A stretch of DNA of 64,000 nt from contig CAJNDT010000126.1 in assembly GCA_905221615.1 (NCBI GenBank), forward strand, positions 124,001 through 188,000. Direction: 5' to 3'. Numbering within the stretch: position 1 is the first letter of the stretch; each line of letters opens with the position of its first letter. Under the pieces are notes generated by a model. That model was not told where the DNA came from. It worked only from the letters and a program-made list of their open reading frames with translations, and ran no database searches. Below, piece after piece: positions 55,820 to 64,000 of the stretch. The DNA is from Symbiodinium sp. CCMP2592 (Eukaryota > Sar > Dinophyceae > Suessiales > Symbiodiniaceae). Position numbers and translations under genes: made by a program.

Positions 55820-55851
55820 AATAATAACTATTCTTTGCAGTAGTTATTATT
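55820..55851. terminator. Hairpin after the last viral gene
   Basis: AATAATAACTA, 10-nt loop, TAGTTATTATT; 53 bp after the last stop codon, near the border to the G/T-rich right arm. Confidence 0.5.
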
Positions 55852-55869
55852 CTATGTCATGTCATTCAT

Positions 55870-56103
55870 GGGACAGGTTATGGGCTTTAGGGGGATTTTT
55901 CTATTAGGGTCTTACCCCACACCTCATATTAGGATATTGGGTATTTTATGGTTGAGGGTAGGGTTTGTTTAGGTGCTTTGGGTTTTGGGTTATGTTTTGG
56001 ATTGTTGTTTGGAGTTGGTAGGTTGCTTTGTTTCAGGATTGTTGTATTGATTGTTGGGAGGTGCTTTGTGTTTTGAGGGATTTAAGGGTTGAAATGTTAG
56101 GCG
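55870..56103. repeat. Right subterminal G/T-rich region
   Basis: Words such as GGTGCTTTGGGTTTTGGGTT recur. Read on the opposite strand they resemble the CCCAAAGCACC words of the left arm, though the two arms do not align base for base. It also holds a third partial copy of the terminal motif (CCCCACACCTCATATTAGGA at 55916). Confidence 0.75.
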
Positions 56104-56331
56104 GTTTGAGAATTGAGGTAAAAGCGTAGGGGGGAGTATAGGGTATGAGGTGTGGGGTTAGCTGGTGCTTTCGGTTTTTGTGGGTCAGGATTGTGGCAAG
56201 GTGGTGGATGTAGGTAGTGCTTTTGGTTTGGGTTGTATCAGGAAGGTCGGTTTATTAGGTGGTTAGAGAATTGGTGTAAAAGCATAGGGGGGAGTATAGG
56301 ATGTGAGGTGTGGGGTTAGCATCTGCTTGCT
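56104..56331 (-). repeat. Right terminal inverted repeat of the composite element
   Basis: 56146-56327 is the exact reverse complement of 25917-26098. The right end has one extra AGCA, reading GCATCTGCTTGCT before GTTAG. Confidence 0.9.
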
Positions 56332-56336
56332 GTTAG
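56332..56336. repeat. Putative target-site duplication GTTAG, right
   Basis: Direct repeat of 25912-25916, directly after the last base of the inverted repeat. Confidence 0.5.
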
Positions 56337-56392
56337 TGCTTACCCTGAGCCCTAAACCTTAAACCCACAACCCGGAACCCTTAACCGACACC

Positions 56393-56683
56393 CTGAACCC
56401 TAAACCCTAAACCCTGAACCCTAAACCCTAAACCCTAAACCCTGAGCCCTCGGGGTTGGTTCCGCATTTCGAGTTGCTAGAGCCATGTCCAAGAATCCTG
56501 AAGCACCCTGAACAACGGTTTAGGGTTTAGTTTTTAGAGTTTAGGGTTTAGGGTTTAGAGTTTAGGGTTTAGGGTTTAGAGTTTAGGGTTTAGGGTTTAG
56601 GGTTTAGGGTTTAGAGTTTAGGGTTTAGGGTTTAGGGTTTGGGGTTTAGAGTTTAGGGTTTAGGGTTTAGGGTTTAGGGGCCC
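56393..56683. repeat. Facing telomere-type arrays next to the element
   Basis: Seven CCCTAAA or CCCTGAA units (56393-56448), 68 bp of other DNA, then about twenty TTTAGGG/TTTAGAG units (56517-56683), the longest such tract in the window. It begins only 60 bp from the right end of the composite element. Confidence 0.9.
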
Positions 56684-57117
56684 TTCTGAACAGCACTTCG
56701 AATCTTCGGAAAGGAAGTGCGGTTCACCTTAAAACAGAAGCTCCCGGAACAAACTTGTCACGATGATAAGGTGGTATTATAAGCACTATCAATATAGTAC
56801 TTAGTGCACATTAAACGATTATATTATGGGGTTAGAAAACACAACAAGGAAACTATAGTATATTGTAATAAAATACCAGAATAGACCATAATGCCATAAT
56901 GAGATACTGAGCTGCAGTTGCACTTTCCGGAGCTTCCAGTCTCAGAGCCCATACCGAAGCTAGCATTTTGTATGTTTACAGCACACTTGCATACACTTGC
57001 GCAAAGCCCTGAATGGAATCTGTGGTGGAAGTCTTGTGCGAAGGACTTCTCTCACCTCGAACCCTTCAGCCTGAACCCAAAAGCCCTGAACTCTATAAGC
57101 CACCCAAAAACCGAAAC

Positions 57118-57148
57118 CCTATAACCCTAAACCCTAAACCCTAAACCC
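57118..57148. repeat. Short (CCCTAAA)n tract
   Basis: Four CCCTAAA units followed by CCCTTAAAAAC, just before module A copy 6. Confidence 0.8.
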
Positions 57149-57211
57149 TTAAAAACAACAACCCAAATCCGAAGCCGGACGCCTCACCCTCAAAACTCCT
57201 GACTCGCCCGA

Positions 57212-57277
57212 GGCTTTAACGAGCAGTTTCGGCTCATGGGGGTGGACATGACTCCCACGCCATCGGCGGACGCCTGA
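57212..57277 (+). CDS. Candidate host exon, module A copy 6
   Basis: Encodes G-F-N-E-Q-F-R-L-M-G-V-D-M-T-P-T-P-S-A-D-A and then TGA at 57275. The strongest match to copy 5 (19897), now on the far side of the 30-kb insertion. The stop may be real or beyond an unseen donor. Confidence 0.45.
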   Translation, partial: GFNEQFRLMGVDMTPTPSADA

Positions 57278-57899
57278 CTTTGCGTTGAATATAGGACCTA
57301 TAGGATTTCCTAATGCAGTAAAGTTAGGGCTTCGAGCGAAGCCAAAAAAAGGGTCCTTAAGCAATTGGCGTCATGACTAAAACGGGGATCAAAGCATAAG
57401 AACGGTTAGATCCCAAGGTGAACGCTTGGCTTCGGTTCGGGTTCCGCTTGTGGTTAGCACTTAGCGCAGTTCTGAGGTCGTGCCTCACGTAGGAGAGGTT
57501 ACACCCTAGCTAAACCCTGAACTCTCAACAACTCTAAACTCTAAACCCCTATAACTAAAGCCCCCTCTTTAAACCCCTAACTAAACCCTGAACTCTGAAC
57601 CCCAAACTAACCCCTCAAACCAAGCCCTCAACCCTAAACTCTATAAAGCTTCCCACCTCATTCCTATGCAAATCATACACCACAAACCTCATGTCCGAAC
57701 TTCATCATACATCCTAGAAGGCCCAATGACTAGTTCCATCATACCCCATTAAACCTTCAAGCCCGAAACCTTGAAGCCTAGACAGCCCCAACAGCAAAGG
57801 GTTGCCACTACACTTACAGAAGGACAGACCCAACGGTCGAAACATCGGAAAACTCTAAGCCTTAAGCTGCAAACCGTGGGGCAAATGATCGAGGCACCC

Positions 57900-57985
57900 A
57901 CGGCGGCGCCAAGGTTTGCTCAGCCGGCGCAGCCGGCGGTGGTGCAGCCGCTTCGAGGTACGCGATTTCAAGGGTCCGCTTTGGT
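57900..57985 (+). CDS. Possible Pro/Ala-rich exon
   Basis: A-P-T-A-A-P-R-F-A-Q-P-A-Q-P-A-V-V-Q-P-L-R-G stands out as GC-rich coding-like sequence in AT-richer surroundings. No homologue in this window; low confidence. Confidence 0.2.
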
Positions 57986-58261
57986 AGGATGTAGGCGGAG
58001 GTTTTTTTTGCCCAGGGTTGAACCCCGCCAAAGATTTATGCTCGAGACCCCAAACCCGAGTTTTGGATTTTAATACACCTCAAGATTTCCCTACTCCTTC
58101 TGACTTTCCGAAACCCTTGTACTTCAACCCTTTGCCACCCTTAAACCGCAGCCTAGTTTTAACCTCCTCCAACTTGAAGCCTCAACCGCAGGACTCAGTC
58201 GCTCAGAATATATGCACCAGCTTCCTGGCTGCACATGGGGGCCTCAAGGTGCGACGCAAAG

Positions 58262-58378
58262 GTTTACTTAGGGGGTACTTAGAAATAGTTGAATTTTATT
58301 TTTGGTTATTATATCCCCTAAGAAACAGCTAAAATTACGATGTTTGCTAGGGTTCTAAGTTCAGTATAGTTTACTCTA
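58262..58378. repeat. Dispersed repeat with GGGTACTTAGAAAT, copy 2
   Basis: Shares TTAGGGGGTACTTAGAAAT, AACAGCTAAAATTA and TTCAGTATAGT with 24603. Confidence 0.6.
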
Positions 58379-58379
58379 G

Positions 58380-58474
58380 GGCCCGAAATAATTACCAATA
58401 CTATTGTGGGGGTTCTTTATTATAATTATAGTACTATGGGCCCCAAAACCCTACTCTAATTATTAAGGCCCCTA
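58380..58474. repeat. GGCCTTAATAATTA-family element, copy 8
   Basis: AATAATTACCAATACTATTG, TTATTATAATTATAGTACTA and CTAATTATTAAGGCCCCTAT in family order. Confidence 0.65.
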
Positions 58475-58925
58475 TAGTAGGCCTCATCACGGGGCCTTTC
58501 AGCCCTAGAATGGGGCACCCGTTTTATTGTGCGTTAGAATCTGCGCTCTGGAGTGCCATGGCTTAATGCTTTTGTTTGGGGCATGTTCCTTAACGGAACA
58601 ATTATGGAAAAAGTCTATACTTTTTTCACCGTGCTTATTGCAAAGCCCAGGAATTGGGCATCGGGTGATGGTTGCATTGTAGCTGTAAGAAGGAGCCTTG
58701 GTAATCAGGAATAGTATTGATGAATATCCAGGCTCCTACGATAAGGGTTCTAGTTTAGGGTTTCGGGGTTATATAGGGTTCAGAGTTTAAGCTTGTTGTT
58801 TTCCGATTGTCGGTTTGGTATATGAGAAGGTTAGTCCGTTGAAAGTTGGGGGGTAGCTTGCCTTAAGATAGAAGCCTGCTTAATTTCTTACTATTTAATA
58901 CAATTCCTGAGGGCCCCTTACAACA

Positions 58926-59027
58926 CTTAGTAGCTGAGTGGATACACTTTACACTTTTTGGTATATTATGACCCACTATAAAACTAGAAGTGTACACTTT
59001 TGGGGGCTTATGAGTTCAGCAACTAAG
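58926..59027. repeat. CTTAGTAGCTGAGT-family element, copy 3
   Basis: CTTAGTAGCTGAGTGGATAC faces GAGTTCAGCAACTAAG; inner ACACTTTACACTTTT / AAGTGTACACTTTT also pair. Confidence 0.7.
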
Positions 59028-59193
59028 AACAACCGTAAACGATAGTTTGCCCCAAGGCCCTCTTGAAACTATTCAGGCCCCCTGGCTAAGCCTCGGTTTC
59101 GAGCCCTTTTGGATCCCGTTGTTAAGGTATGCTGTTTAAGGAACCATACTCTACCCGTTGTTAAAGGCCGCTATATGAAACTCTATATACCCT

Positions 59194-59312
59194 ACTTGGA
59201 GGGGCAGGGGACTTAGTAAGTAGCTTATAAGTAGGGTTACAATTGGGGTAACTCCATTTGGACCTTAAAAACTACTTATAACCTACTTACTAAGTCCCCT
59301 GCCCTTCCAAGT
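59194..59312. repeat. ACTTGGAAGGGCAGGGGACT-family element, copy 2
   Basis: Arms over 40 bp; closely like 13002-13123 but with the centre arranged in opposite orientation. Confidence 0.85.
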
Positions 59313-59693
59313 AAACCAGGATGGTGCATCTTAGCTGGGGCTTCAAATTGGGTCGTAGTCGGGTCTCCTTGGGCTTAGGGTTTAGGGCAGCAACATGGAG
59401 GTTTTCAAGTTGGGTCCTAGATGGATCTCGTTAGGCGGCGGTGGCAAAAGGTTCGGAGGTTGTTTGAAAAGCATGTTTAAGTTTGAGATTTTCAGCGGTT
59501 TGGCATGTCAGGTCTAAACCCTAAACCCTAACCCTTAGGGTTTAGGAATGAGTGCAGGAATTCCGGCTTGATGTAGACCCCTGATGACCTAAGCTCCTTC
59601 TCTCTAAAGGGCCCACCACGAGGGATCCCTGTATTAGTACCGTTTATGCCATAGGGTTTTGCATTAACCTTAAACCCAAAACCCTATACTACT

Positions 59694-59794
59694 TGGGTGG
59701 TTGTCAACATTATGGTTTGTTTTGGTCCCTACGATAGCACGACGCCGAATGTTTAGGGTACCCCCAAAGGGACCATAATTTTGACAACTACCCA
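59694..59794. repeat. GGTTGTCAAAATTA-family element, copy 3
   Basis: TGGGTGGTTGTCAACATTAT faces ATAATTTTGACAACTACCCA. Confidence 0.75.
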
Positions 59795-59934
59795 CTTCAA
59801 GAAGCTAGAAGTCCATCCTACATCTTCATGTCTGCAGTCAACCTCAAAACCTCGGGCCGATAACCCAAAATGTCGGCTTCTTTGAGAATTGTTCTCACAC
59901 TTGTTAGTATTGACGTTACAAGTGCTATTGTTGT

Positions 59935-59980
59935 GTATATATATATAGACATACACACACATATATATATATATATAGAT
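59935..59980. repeat. AT/AC dinucleotide microsatellite
   Basis: ATATATATAGACATACACAC followed by a second (AT)n run. Confidence 0.85.
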
Positions 59981-60060
59981 GTAAGTGCCACTGCGATGAA
60001 TGGCTCCTGTCATTACTAACATGTCATGGTTATCACTAGTGTATTTTTGGCAGCAGTGTT

Positions 60061-60408
60061 TCAACCTTCGTTATGGCGAACATGTCTCGGAGCCTGCAAC
60101 GGCACTGCGCATGCGTGGGCAGCGACATGTGAAGCCGGCATAAGCTTCACATGGTCGTTGCCGAGTTGGATTCTAGTTTCTTGCAGCCGGGGGAGAAGCA
60201 GCTGCTCGCCGCCTGAAAGTGCTTCGGCGGTTGTCTGGGCAACTTGCGCTTGCGGGTCATTTGTTGAAGGTCCCCGGTCCTCGAGCATTATGTATACTGT
60301 CCCGAATGGCTCATCAAGGCGAAGCCGGGGCCCATCCATGAGCATGGGCTTTTGGTGCACGGGGACCGTCAGCTCGTCGTAGAAGGCCGAGCTGGCCCTC
60401 GAGTGCAA
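60061..60408 (-). other. GC-richer open frame of unknown status
   Basis: A 115-residue frame on the - strand (for example L-R-L-D-E-P-F-G-T-V-Y-I-M-L-E-D-R-G) looks more protein-like than the overlapping + strand frame. No domain recognised. It could be an exon or a retroelement fragment. Confidence 0.25.
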
Positions 60409-60825
60409 GGTGGAGCGCCGCGAGGAACAAAAATGAGAAATTGAGAGGCTCAGTTTTTTCCTAATTAGGAAAGTCAGGGCCTCGCTTGCTCATTTTGGCT
60501 GGTCCTGGGTGTGTGGAGCCACGTGCGGTTTCAGTTTCTTGATCCTGTGTTTTGTCAGCGGGGACAATAAGCGAATAAAATCGAGCGGGGCAAACTGGGC
60601 CACTGGCACGAAGAGGTCAGGGTACCCTTATTTCAATTTGTGCATGTTTTGTTTTTTGTCGCACGGCTGTCCGAGAGGCTCAGTTTCTTAAGCGTTGCTG
60701 CCGTGCTGCCGCTGTAGTTATATAGCTAAGAAAAAGAAGCATTTAATTACGCTACTATACTAGGCTAAAGGGGGCCCAAAGGCTCAACCCCGCAACTCAC
60801 TTCGAAGTTCTTGTCGCGGCCTTAG

Positions 60826-60880
60826 GCGAATCCACAAGAAGTTGCACCCGCAAGCGGGATACCTCAGCGTCTGGCCCGCA
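60826..60880 (+). CDS. Candidate host exon, module B copy 6
   Basis: After CTTAG| the + strand encodes R-I-H-K-K-L-H-P-Q-A-G-Y-L-S-V-W-P, matching the centre of module B, without the intron seen in copies 1 and 5. It follows module A copy 6 as in the other pairs. Confidence 0.35.
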
Positions 60881-61366
60881 AGCCATCCTGACTCGCGTTT
60901 GTGGTCGGGGCATTGGGGTCTAGGATGCCCAGTAGTACCCTTATTCCTTTTTTTAGTCCTAGGTTCCTTATAAAGTTACCCAATACCAAAAAGAGAGGCC
61001 TTTTTATTCTTAGGTTACTGGGTATCCTAGGGGTTCATCGTGTTCGAGTGAGTACACTGTAATATTGTCCGTATAGACGCGAAAGTTTACACTGTCTTTG
61101 GCTTAACTATGACCCTAATGACTAAGTTTTCGTGAGTAACAGGGATCAGCTTTAAGTTGAACTTTGTCAGCACAGTCCTTAATTTATAGAGGCCCAAATA
61201 TTTCCCAATGTTAGTCCCTAGGGTGCCTGTCTAATCACTACACAAACCCTAAACCCCTAAGCCCTACACCTAAATCCAGCTCTTGCTCTCAAGGCCCGTA
61301 TATGACACCCTGAGCCTGCCTCGAAAACCCTACACCCCAGACCCTGAGCTTCTGTTGAGAGTCGTG

Positions 61367-61478
61367 ATATGGGTGGTTGTCAGAATTATGGTCCGTTTTT
61401 GGGTACCCACCCTAAATATTAGGTGACGTACTACATTAGGGATCCAACACGGGATCGTAATTTTGACAATCACCCATA
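61367..61478. repeat. GGTTGTCAAAATTA-family element, copy 4
   Basis: ATATGGGTGGTTGTCAGAAT faces GTAATTTTGACAATCACCCAT; directly followed by the next element. Confidence 0.75.
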
Positions 61479-61479
61479 C

Positions 61480-61588
61480 GGGGTGTTCCGAACGTTAGGG
61501 GGGGGGTCCCTTATTTTGGGGTCCTTGTAGTTAGGATCCTAGTATTTAGGGTGCTGTATTAGGGTGCCCTATGTTCGGAAACTCTCAT
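61480..61588. repeat. TTTCCGAAAATTAGGG-family element, short form
   Basis: GGGGTGTTCCGAACGTTAGG faces CCCTATGTTCGGAAACTCTC; a diverged copy abutting the previous element. Confidence 0.65.
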
Positions 61589-61830
61589 AGACCTTGAGGC
61601 AGAGCCCCGACCTGACCCTAAAGGCCCTAAACCATACACCCTAACCCTAAACTCTACGACCACAGCAGGCGACCCAAAAACCCAAAGCCTGAAACCGAAA
61701 GCCACAGAATCCAAGAAAGCAAACCTTGAAGCCCTTCTCCAAGGTGACCCTAAACCCTGAACCCTAAACCTTAAGCCCTAAACGCCCTAAGCCCTAAACC
61801 CTTGTGAAATTTCCCTGTCTTGAAGAGCCG

Positions 61831-61966
61831 TGTTGACATGTCCTCATGCGAGAGTAGTTTTCATGTTCAGTTCTGAATGCACCCTGTATGACAGACGTCT
61901 TGGGCTCAGACCAAAAAGTGCGCTCGTTTGTGTGGTTGGACACTCACTAATCCAGTTCCTGCTTCA
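61831..61966 (+). mobile_element. Possible 5' LTR of the retrotransposon
   Basis: Begins TGTTGACATG and ends TTCA, matching the TG...CA rule, and is followed three bases later by a primer-binding-site-like sequence. Only 136 bp, short for an LTR. The 3' LTR is outside the window, so the borders cannot be confirmed. Confidence 0.4.
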
Positions 61967-61969
61967 AAC

Positions 61970-61983
61970 TGGTAGCGGAGCTG
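61970..61983 (+). promoter_or_regulatory. Primer-binding-site-like sequence (initiator Met tRNA type)
   Basis: TGGTAGCGGAGC resembles the complement of the initiator Met-tRNA 3' end used as primer by many Copia-type elements (TGGTA-x-C-x-GAG pattern). Confidence 0.5.
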
Positions 61984-62088
61984 TGAGGACAACCACTAGT
62001 GTTTCACCCCCGTTGAGCCTTAGGTCCGGGGTCCGTTGGGTAGAGTAGTGATAGTCGCGGCGCAAAGGCCCCTTCTATCCTCGAAGCC

Positions 62089-64000
62089 ATGAGCGTGGCA
62101 GGCTTGCGTTACCAGCCCAATCTCTGGTCACAGAACCTGAGCCCTGCCGAAACCAAAAGCGGCTCGTACATATACGACGGGTCAGCTGCTGGGTTCCACG
62201 ATTGGTGCTTCCGGACACAGATCCGTGTGCTGCAGCATAAGGAAAAGCAGCGGCGTGAAGCTTTGAAGGACTTGCGTTTTGCTGAATCGGCAAAGTCCAA
62301 AAGCGAGTCACCAAGAAAGTGGCGCGGCAGAGCCAGTCAAGGGACCAGTGCACACCCCACCGAGGGTGATGCGAGCAGCGGTATACCCGCTAGTCCGTCC
62401 AGCGCAAGGCGGACTAAGCCCGTGTCCGAGGCAGAAGATGAGGATGCAGAGTCGTTACCGTCACACCCCAGTCAGGTGACGGGCGACGATGAGCAAGAGC
62501 CGGACACAGATCCGGCGGTGTACACGTTGCAAGACGTCAAGGACGAGTCGCTCGACATGAGCGAGTGCGTCAGCAAGATCCTAGAAGGTCTCCGAGGGGA
62601 TGCCTTCTGCATTGCACGCGACGTCGGTTTGGAACGTTTGCTTCGACATGACGGCATTGACTACCTGATAGAGGAAATCAGGAGACAAGCCTTCCCTCTT
62701 CAATCCGAAGAGGCGTCCGAACTCTTCCGTCAGGGACAGCTCCTGACGGGCCCACTTGCAAAACAGCCTGGCGAGCCTATGTTGTCTTACATAGCCCGCC
62801 GAAAGAGGTGGTGGTCGACCTTGCGAGAGCTGGACCCTGACATCCGTCTTTCCAAGACAATGAGAGCTAACCTCCTCGTTGAGCTTTCGGGATTGGATAG
62901 GTCCGAACAGCTAATGGTCAAGACCGCTGCCCGCATGCACAGTGTGGATGAGTATGCACGCGTCCTTGTTCAGCACCACTCAGTGGTGCACATGAAAGAA
63001 CGTCTTCTGACTCAGAAGGACCCTAGTGGCCCAGGTAGGACCTGGAGACGTTTTGATGCTAAGCCCCAATATCCTAAGTTCGGTTACATGGGATATGACG
63101 GCAGTGCCGTAGAGTATGATCACCAGGAACAGCACGAATCCGCGGAAGGCTACGGTGACGGCTACGGTGATGAAGCGTACCAGGCCACAGCGTCTGGGGG
63201 AGGTGATGCGGATGAATGGATCGATGATGAGGATCTAGCATTGCAACTCAATGCCTATACGGCGGTGGCATACGAAGCTGAGGTTGATGACTTGGACGAT
63301 TCCTACGCCGAGTCAGTTCAGCTTGCATACGCGGCACAGACCGCATTTGCCCAGGCAAAAGGGAAAGGAAAGGGGAAGAACAAGGGCAAGCCCACCGGGA
63401 AATCCGGCGGGAAGGTCGTGCGTAGTAACCTGACTATTGCTGACCGCAAGGCTAAGCTTGCAGAGCTTAAGGCCAAGAGTAGGTGCTTGAAGTGCGGTGT
63501 GATTGGCCATTGGGCCGGAGATGCTGCCTGCAAGTTTAGCGGTAAGGGCAATGGCCCCAAGGGAACTGCAACCCCAGCACAGTCTGGGGGAACTGCCAAT
63601 GCAGCCGCAAAGTCGGCGGCGCCGAAGCCTCAGGCGTATTTCGCCGCAGTGGAGGAGGATGACACAGAGTGTGTCCATCTGTCGAATGCGAGCGCTGGTA
63701 GGCTCGAGGGTTACCCAGCCAACCTTGAGCTGACTCCCTCAAAGACCAATACCGGTAAAGGCCGCGGCAGCGAAACCCTCTTCTCACCACAGCTTCGGCG
63801 CACAGCCGCCGCAGGGATCATGCGTGATAGCCCCCCTCCGGGTTCTGATCGCGTTTTCTCTTTCGGCCAGCACAAGGGGTTGACGTATGAGCGCGTTCTC
63901 TACACATACCCCGGGTATATCCTTTGGGGACGCACGCAGAAGTGCCCATCCATAGGGTTGGCTGACTTCCTGAATTGGACCACAGAGTACTTTGATGTGC
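62089..64000 (+). CDS. Gag-like polyprotein of an LTR retrotransposon (5' part, runs off the window)
   Basis: Open from ATG 62089 to the last base, 637 codons without a stop. After an acidic, Ser-rich N-terminal part comes a helical region with L-P-G-E-P-M-L-S-Y-I-A-R-R-K-R-W-W-like capsid sequence (near 62770), then acidic Gly/Tyr repeats (G-Y-G-D-G-Y-G-D), a Lys/Gly block (K-G-K-G-K-G-K-N-K-G-K) and a zinc knuckle C-L-K-C-G-V-I-G-H-W-A-G (about residues 466-482; the final Cys is one residue later than usual). Near 63860 F-S-F-G-Q-H-K-G-L-T-Y-E-R-V-L resembles a small domain with G-K-H-K-G-x-T-x-x-x-V-L seen in nuclease-associated proteins. Protease, integrase and RT would lie beyond the window. 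Copia-like assignment is by Gag type and primer site only. Confidence 0.75.
   Translation, partial: MSVAGLRYQPNLWSQNLSPAETKSGSYIYDGSAAGFHDWCFRTQIRVLQHKEKQRREALKDLRFAESAKSKSESPRKWRGRASQGTSAHPTEGDASSGIPASPSSARRTKPVSEAEDEDAESLPSHPSQVTGDDEQEPDTDPAVYTLQDVKDESLDMSECVSKILEGLRGDAFCIARDVGLERLLRHDGIDYLIEEIRRQAFPLQSEEASELFRQGQLLTGPLAKQPGEPMLSYIARRKRWWSTLRELDPDIRLSKTMRANLLVELSGLDRSEQLMVKTAARMHSVDEYARVLVQHHSVVHMKERLLTQKDPSGPGRTWRRFDAKPQYPKFGYMGYDGSAVEYDHQEQHESAEGYGDGYGDEAYQATASGGGDADEWIDDEDLALQLNAYTAVAYEAEVDDLDDSYAESVQLAYAAQTAFAQAKGKGKGKNKGKPTGKSGGKVVRSNLTIADRKAKLAELKAKSRCLKCGVIGHWAGDAACKFSGKGNGPKGTATPAQSGGTANAAAKSAAPKPQAYFAAVEEDDTECVHLSNASAGRLEGYPANLELTPSKTNTGKGRGSETLFSPQLRRTAAAGIMRDSPPPGSDRVFSFGQHKGLTYERVLYTYPGYILWGRTQKCPSIGLADFLNWTTEYFDV

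Larger units (their letters stand above)
25917..56331. mobile_element. Composite 30.4-kb element: integrated Polinton-like virus carrying a LINE and a GC-rich insert
   Basis: The outer 182 bp of the two ends (25917-26098 and 56327 down to 56146) are identical by eye in inverted orientation, with further similarity to about 26140/56104 and similar C/A-rich subterminal DNA inside. GTTAG brackets both ends. The contents are an AT-rich viral gene block (about 38640-55860) with integrase, PolB-like/helicase, penton, major capsid protein, fibre and packaging ATPase, plus a GC-rich insert (about 26562-27917) and a LINE (27918 to about 38625) near the left end. Subtracting these leaves about 18.4 kb, usual for Polinton-like viruses. 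Inference: the virus integrated by its rve integrase and the other DNA entered later. Alternative: the two inverted repeats belong to separate insertions. Confidence 0.75.
56337..61830. other. Non-coding host sequence right of the composite element
   Basis: Same character as 9600-25911: telomere-type tracts, inverted-repeat elements shared with the left side, and candidate module A and B exons (57212, 60826). The two overlapping frames at 60026-60408 on opposite strands are ambiguous. No complete gene seen. Confidence 0.6.

Noticed and set aside
25917-56331. Virophage or giant-virus fragment instead of a Polinton-like virus
   Set aside because: The rve integrase, PolB-like/SF1 replication protein and about 18 kb size fit Polinton-like viruses better, and no giant-virus core genes are present. 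A formal capsid phylogeny would decide.
1-64000. tRNA, rRNA or SL-RNA genes
   Set aside because: I looked for cloverleaf-like and known RNA words and found none that I can support; the leader at 27918 lacks the context of an SL-RNA gene.

Overview
The window reads as nuclear DNA of a dinoflagellate. The clearest sign is a perfect match to the 22-nt dinoflagellate spliced leader at 27918-27939. Supporting signs are interstitial telomere-type TTTAGGG/CCCTAAA repeats throughout, a LINE that carries a C5-cytosine DNA methyltransferase (a type described from dinoflagellates), very long non-coding stretches, and small candidate exons with AG|G acceptors. No species can be named from the sequence alone.

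Layout. (1) 1-25911 is host DNA: short interstitial telomeric tracts, microsatellites and many 80-200 bp inverted-repeat (MITE-like) elements in several families, one decayed LINE (1624-4567), and a series of short + strand candidate exons. The exons fall into two protein-level types, A (F-N-E-Q-F-x-x-M/L-G-I/V/L-D) and B (F-G-x-x-D-R-x-x-Y-I-Q-x-x-V/I-H-R-K-L-H ... M-S-D-E-E). They alternate A-B-A-B along the window and resume beyond the large insertion. This suggests a modular host gene, or a tandem array, interrupted by the insertion. (2) 25917-56331 is a 30.4 kb composite element. Its ends are inverted repeats, the outer 182 bp identical by eye, and it is bracketed by a 5-bp direct repeat GTTAG. 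(3) 56332-61830 is host DNA of the first kind. (4) 61831-64000 is the 5' part of an LTR retrotransposon (possible short LTR, Met-tRNA-type primer-binding site, Gag-like reading frame) running off the window.

The composite element. Its AT-rich core (about 38640-55860) is a Polinton-like virus (PLV). On the left are an rve integrase, a GIY-YIG protein, a PolB-like palm fused to an SF1 helicase, and a probable detached N-terminal part. The virion module follows: small virion-type proteins, penton-like protein, lipase-fold protein, double-jelly-roll major capsid protein, trimeric fibre with an S74 chaperone, and packaging ATPase. Small Cys-rich or charged proteins lie at the right. I saw no maturation protease. 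Three places look like single-base frameshifts (integrase, replicase N-terminus, GIY-YIG/fibre), and the PolB motif A aspartate reads as glycine, so the copy is probably a decaying endogenous virus, barring sequence error.

Between the left inverted repeat and the viral core lie a 1.36 kb GC-rich segment with a 27-bp-repeat coiled-coil frame and a LINE of about 10.7 kb. The LINE starts with the spliced leader and encodes methyltransferase, ORF1-like region, endonuclease, reverse transcriptase and RNase H. Its first three parts share one frame, broken by single stops, and a frameshift precedes the RT. Without these insertions the viral element would be about 18.4 kb, a normal PLV size. All identifications are from motifs read by eye; none was checked against a database.
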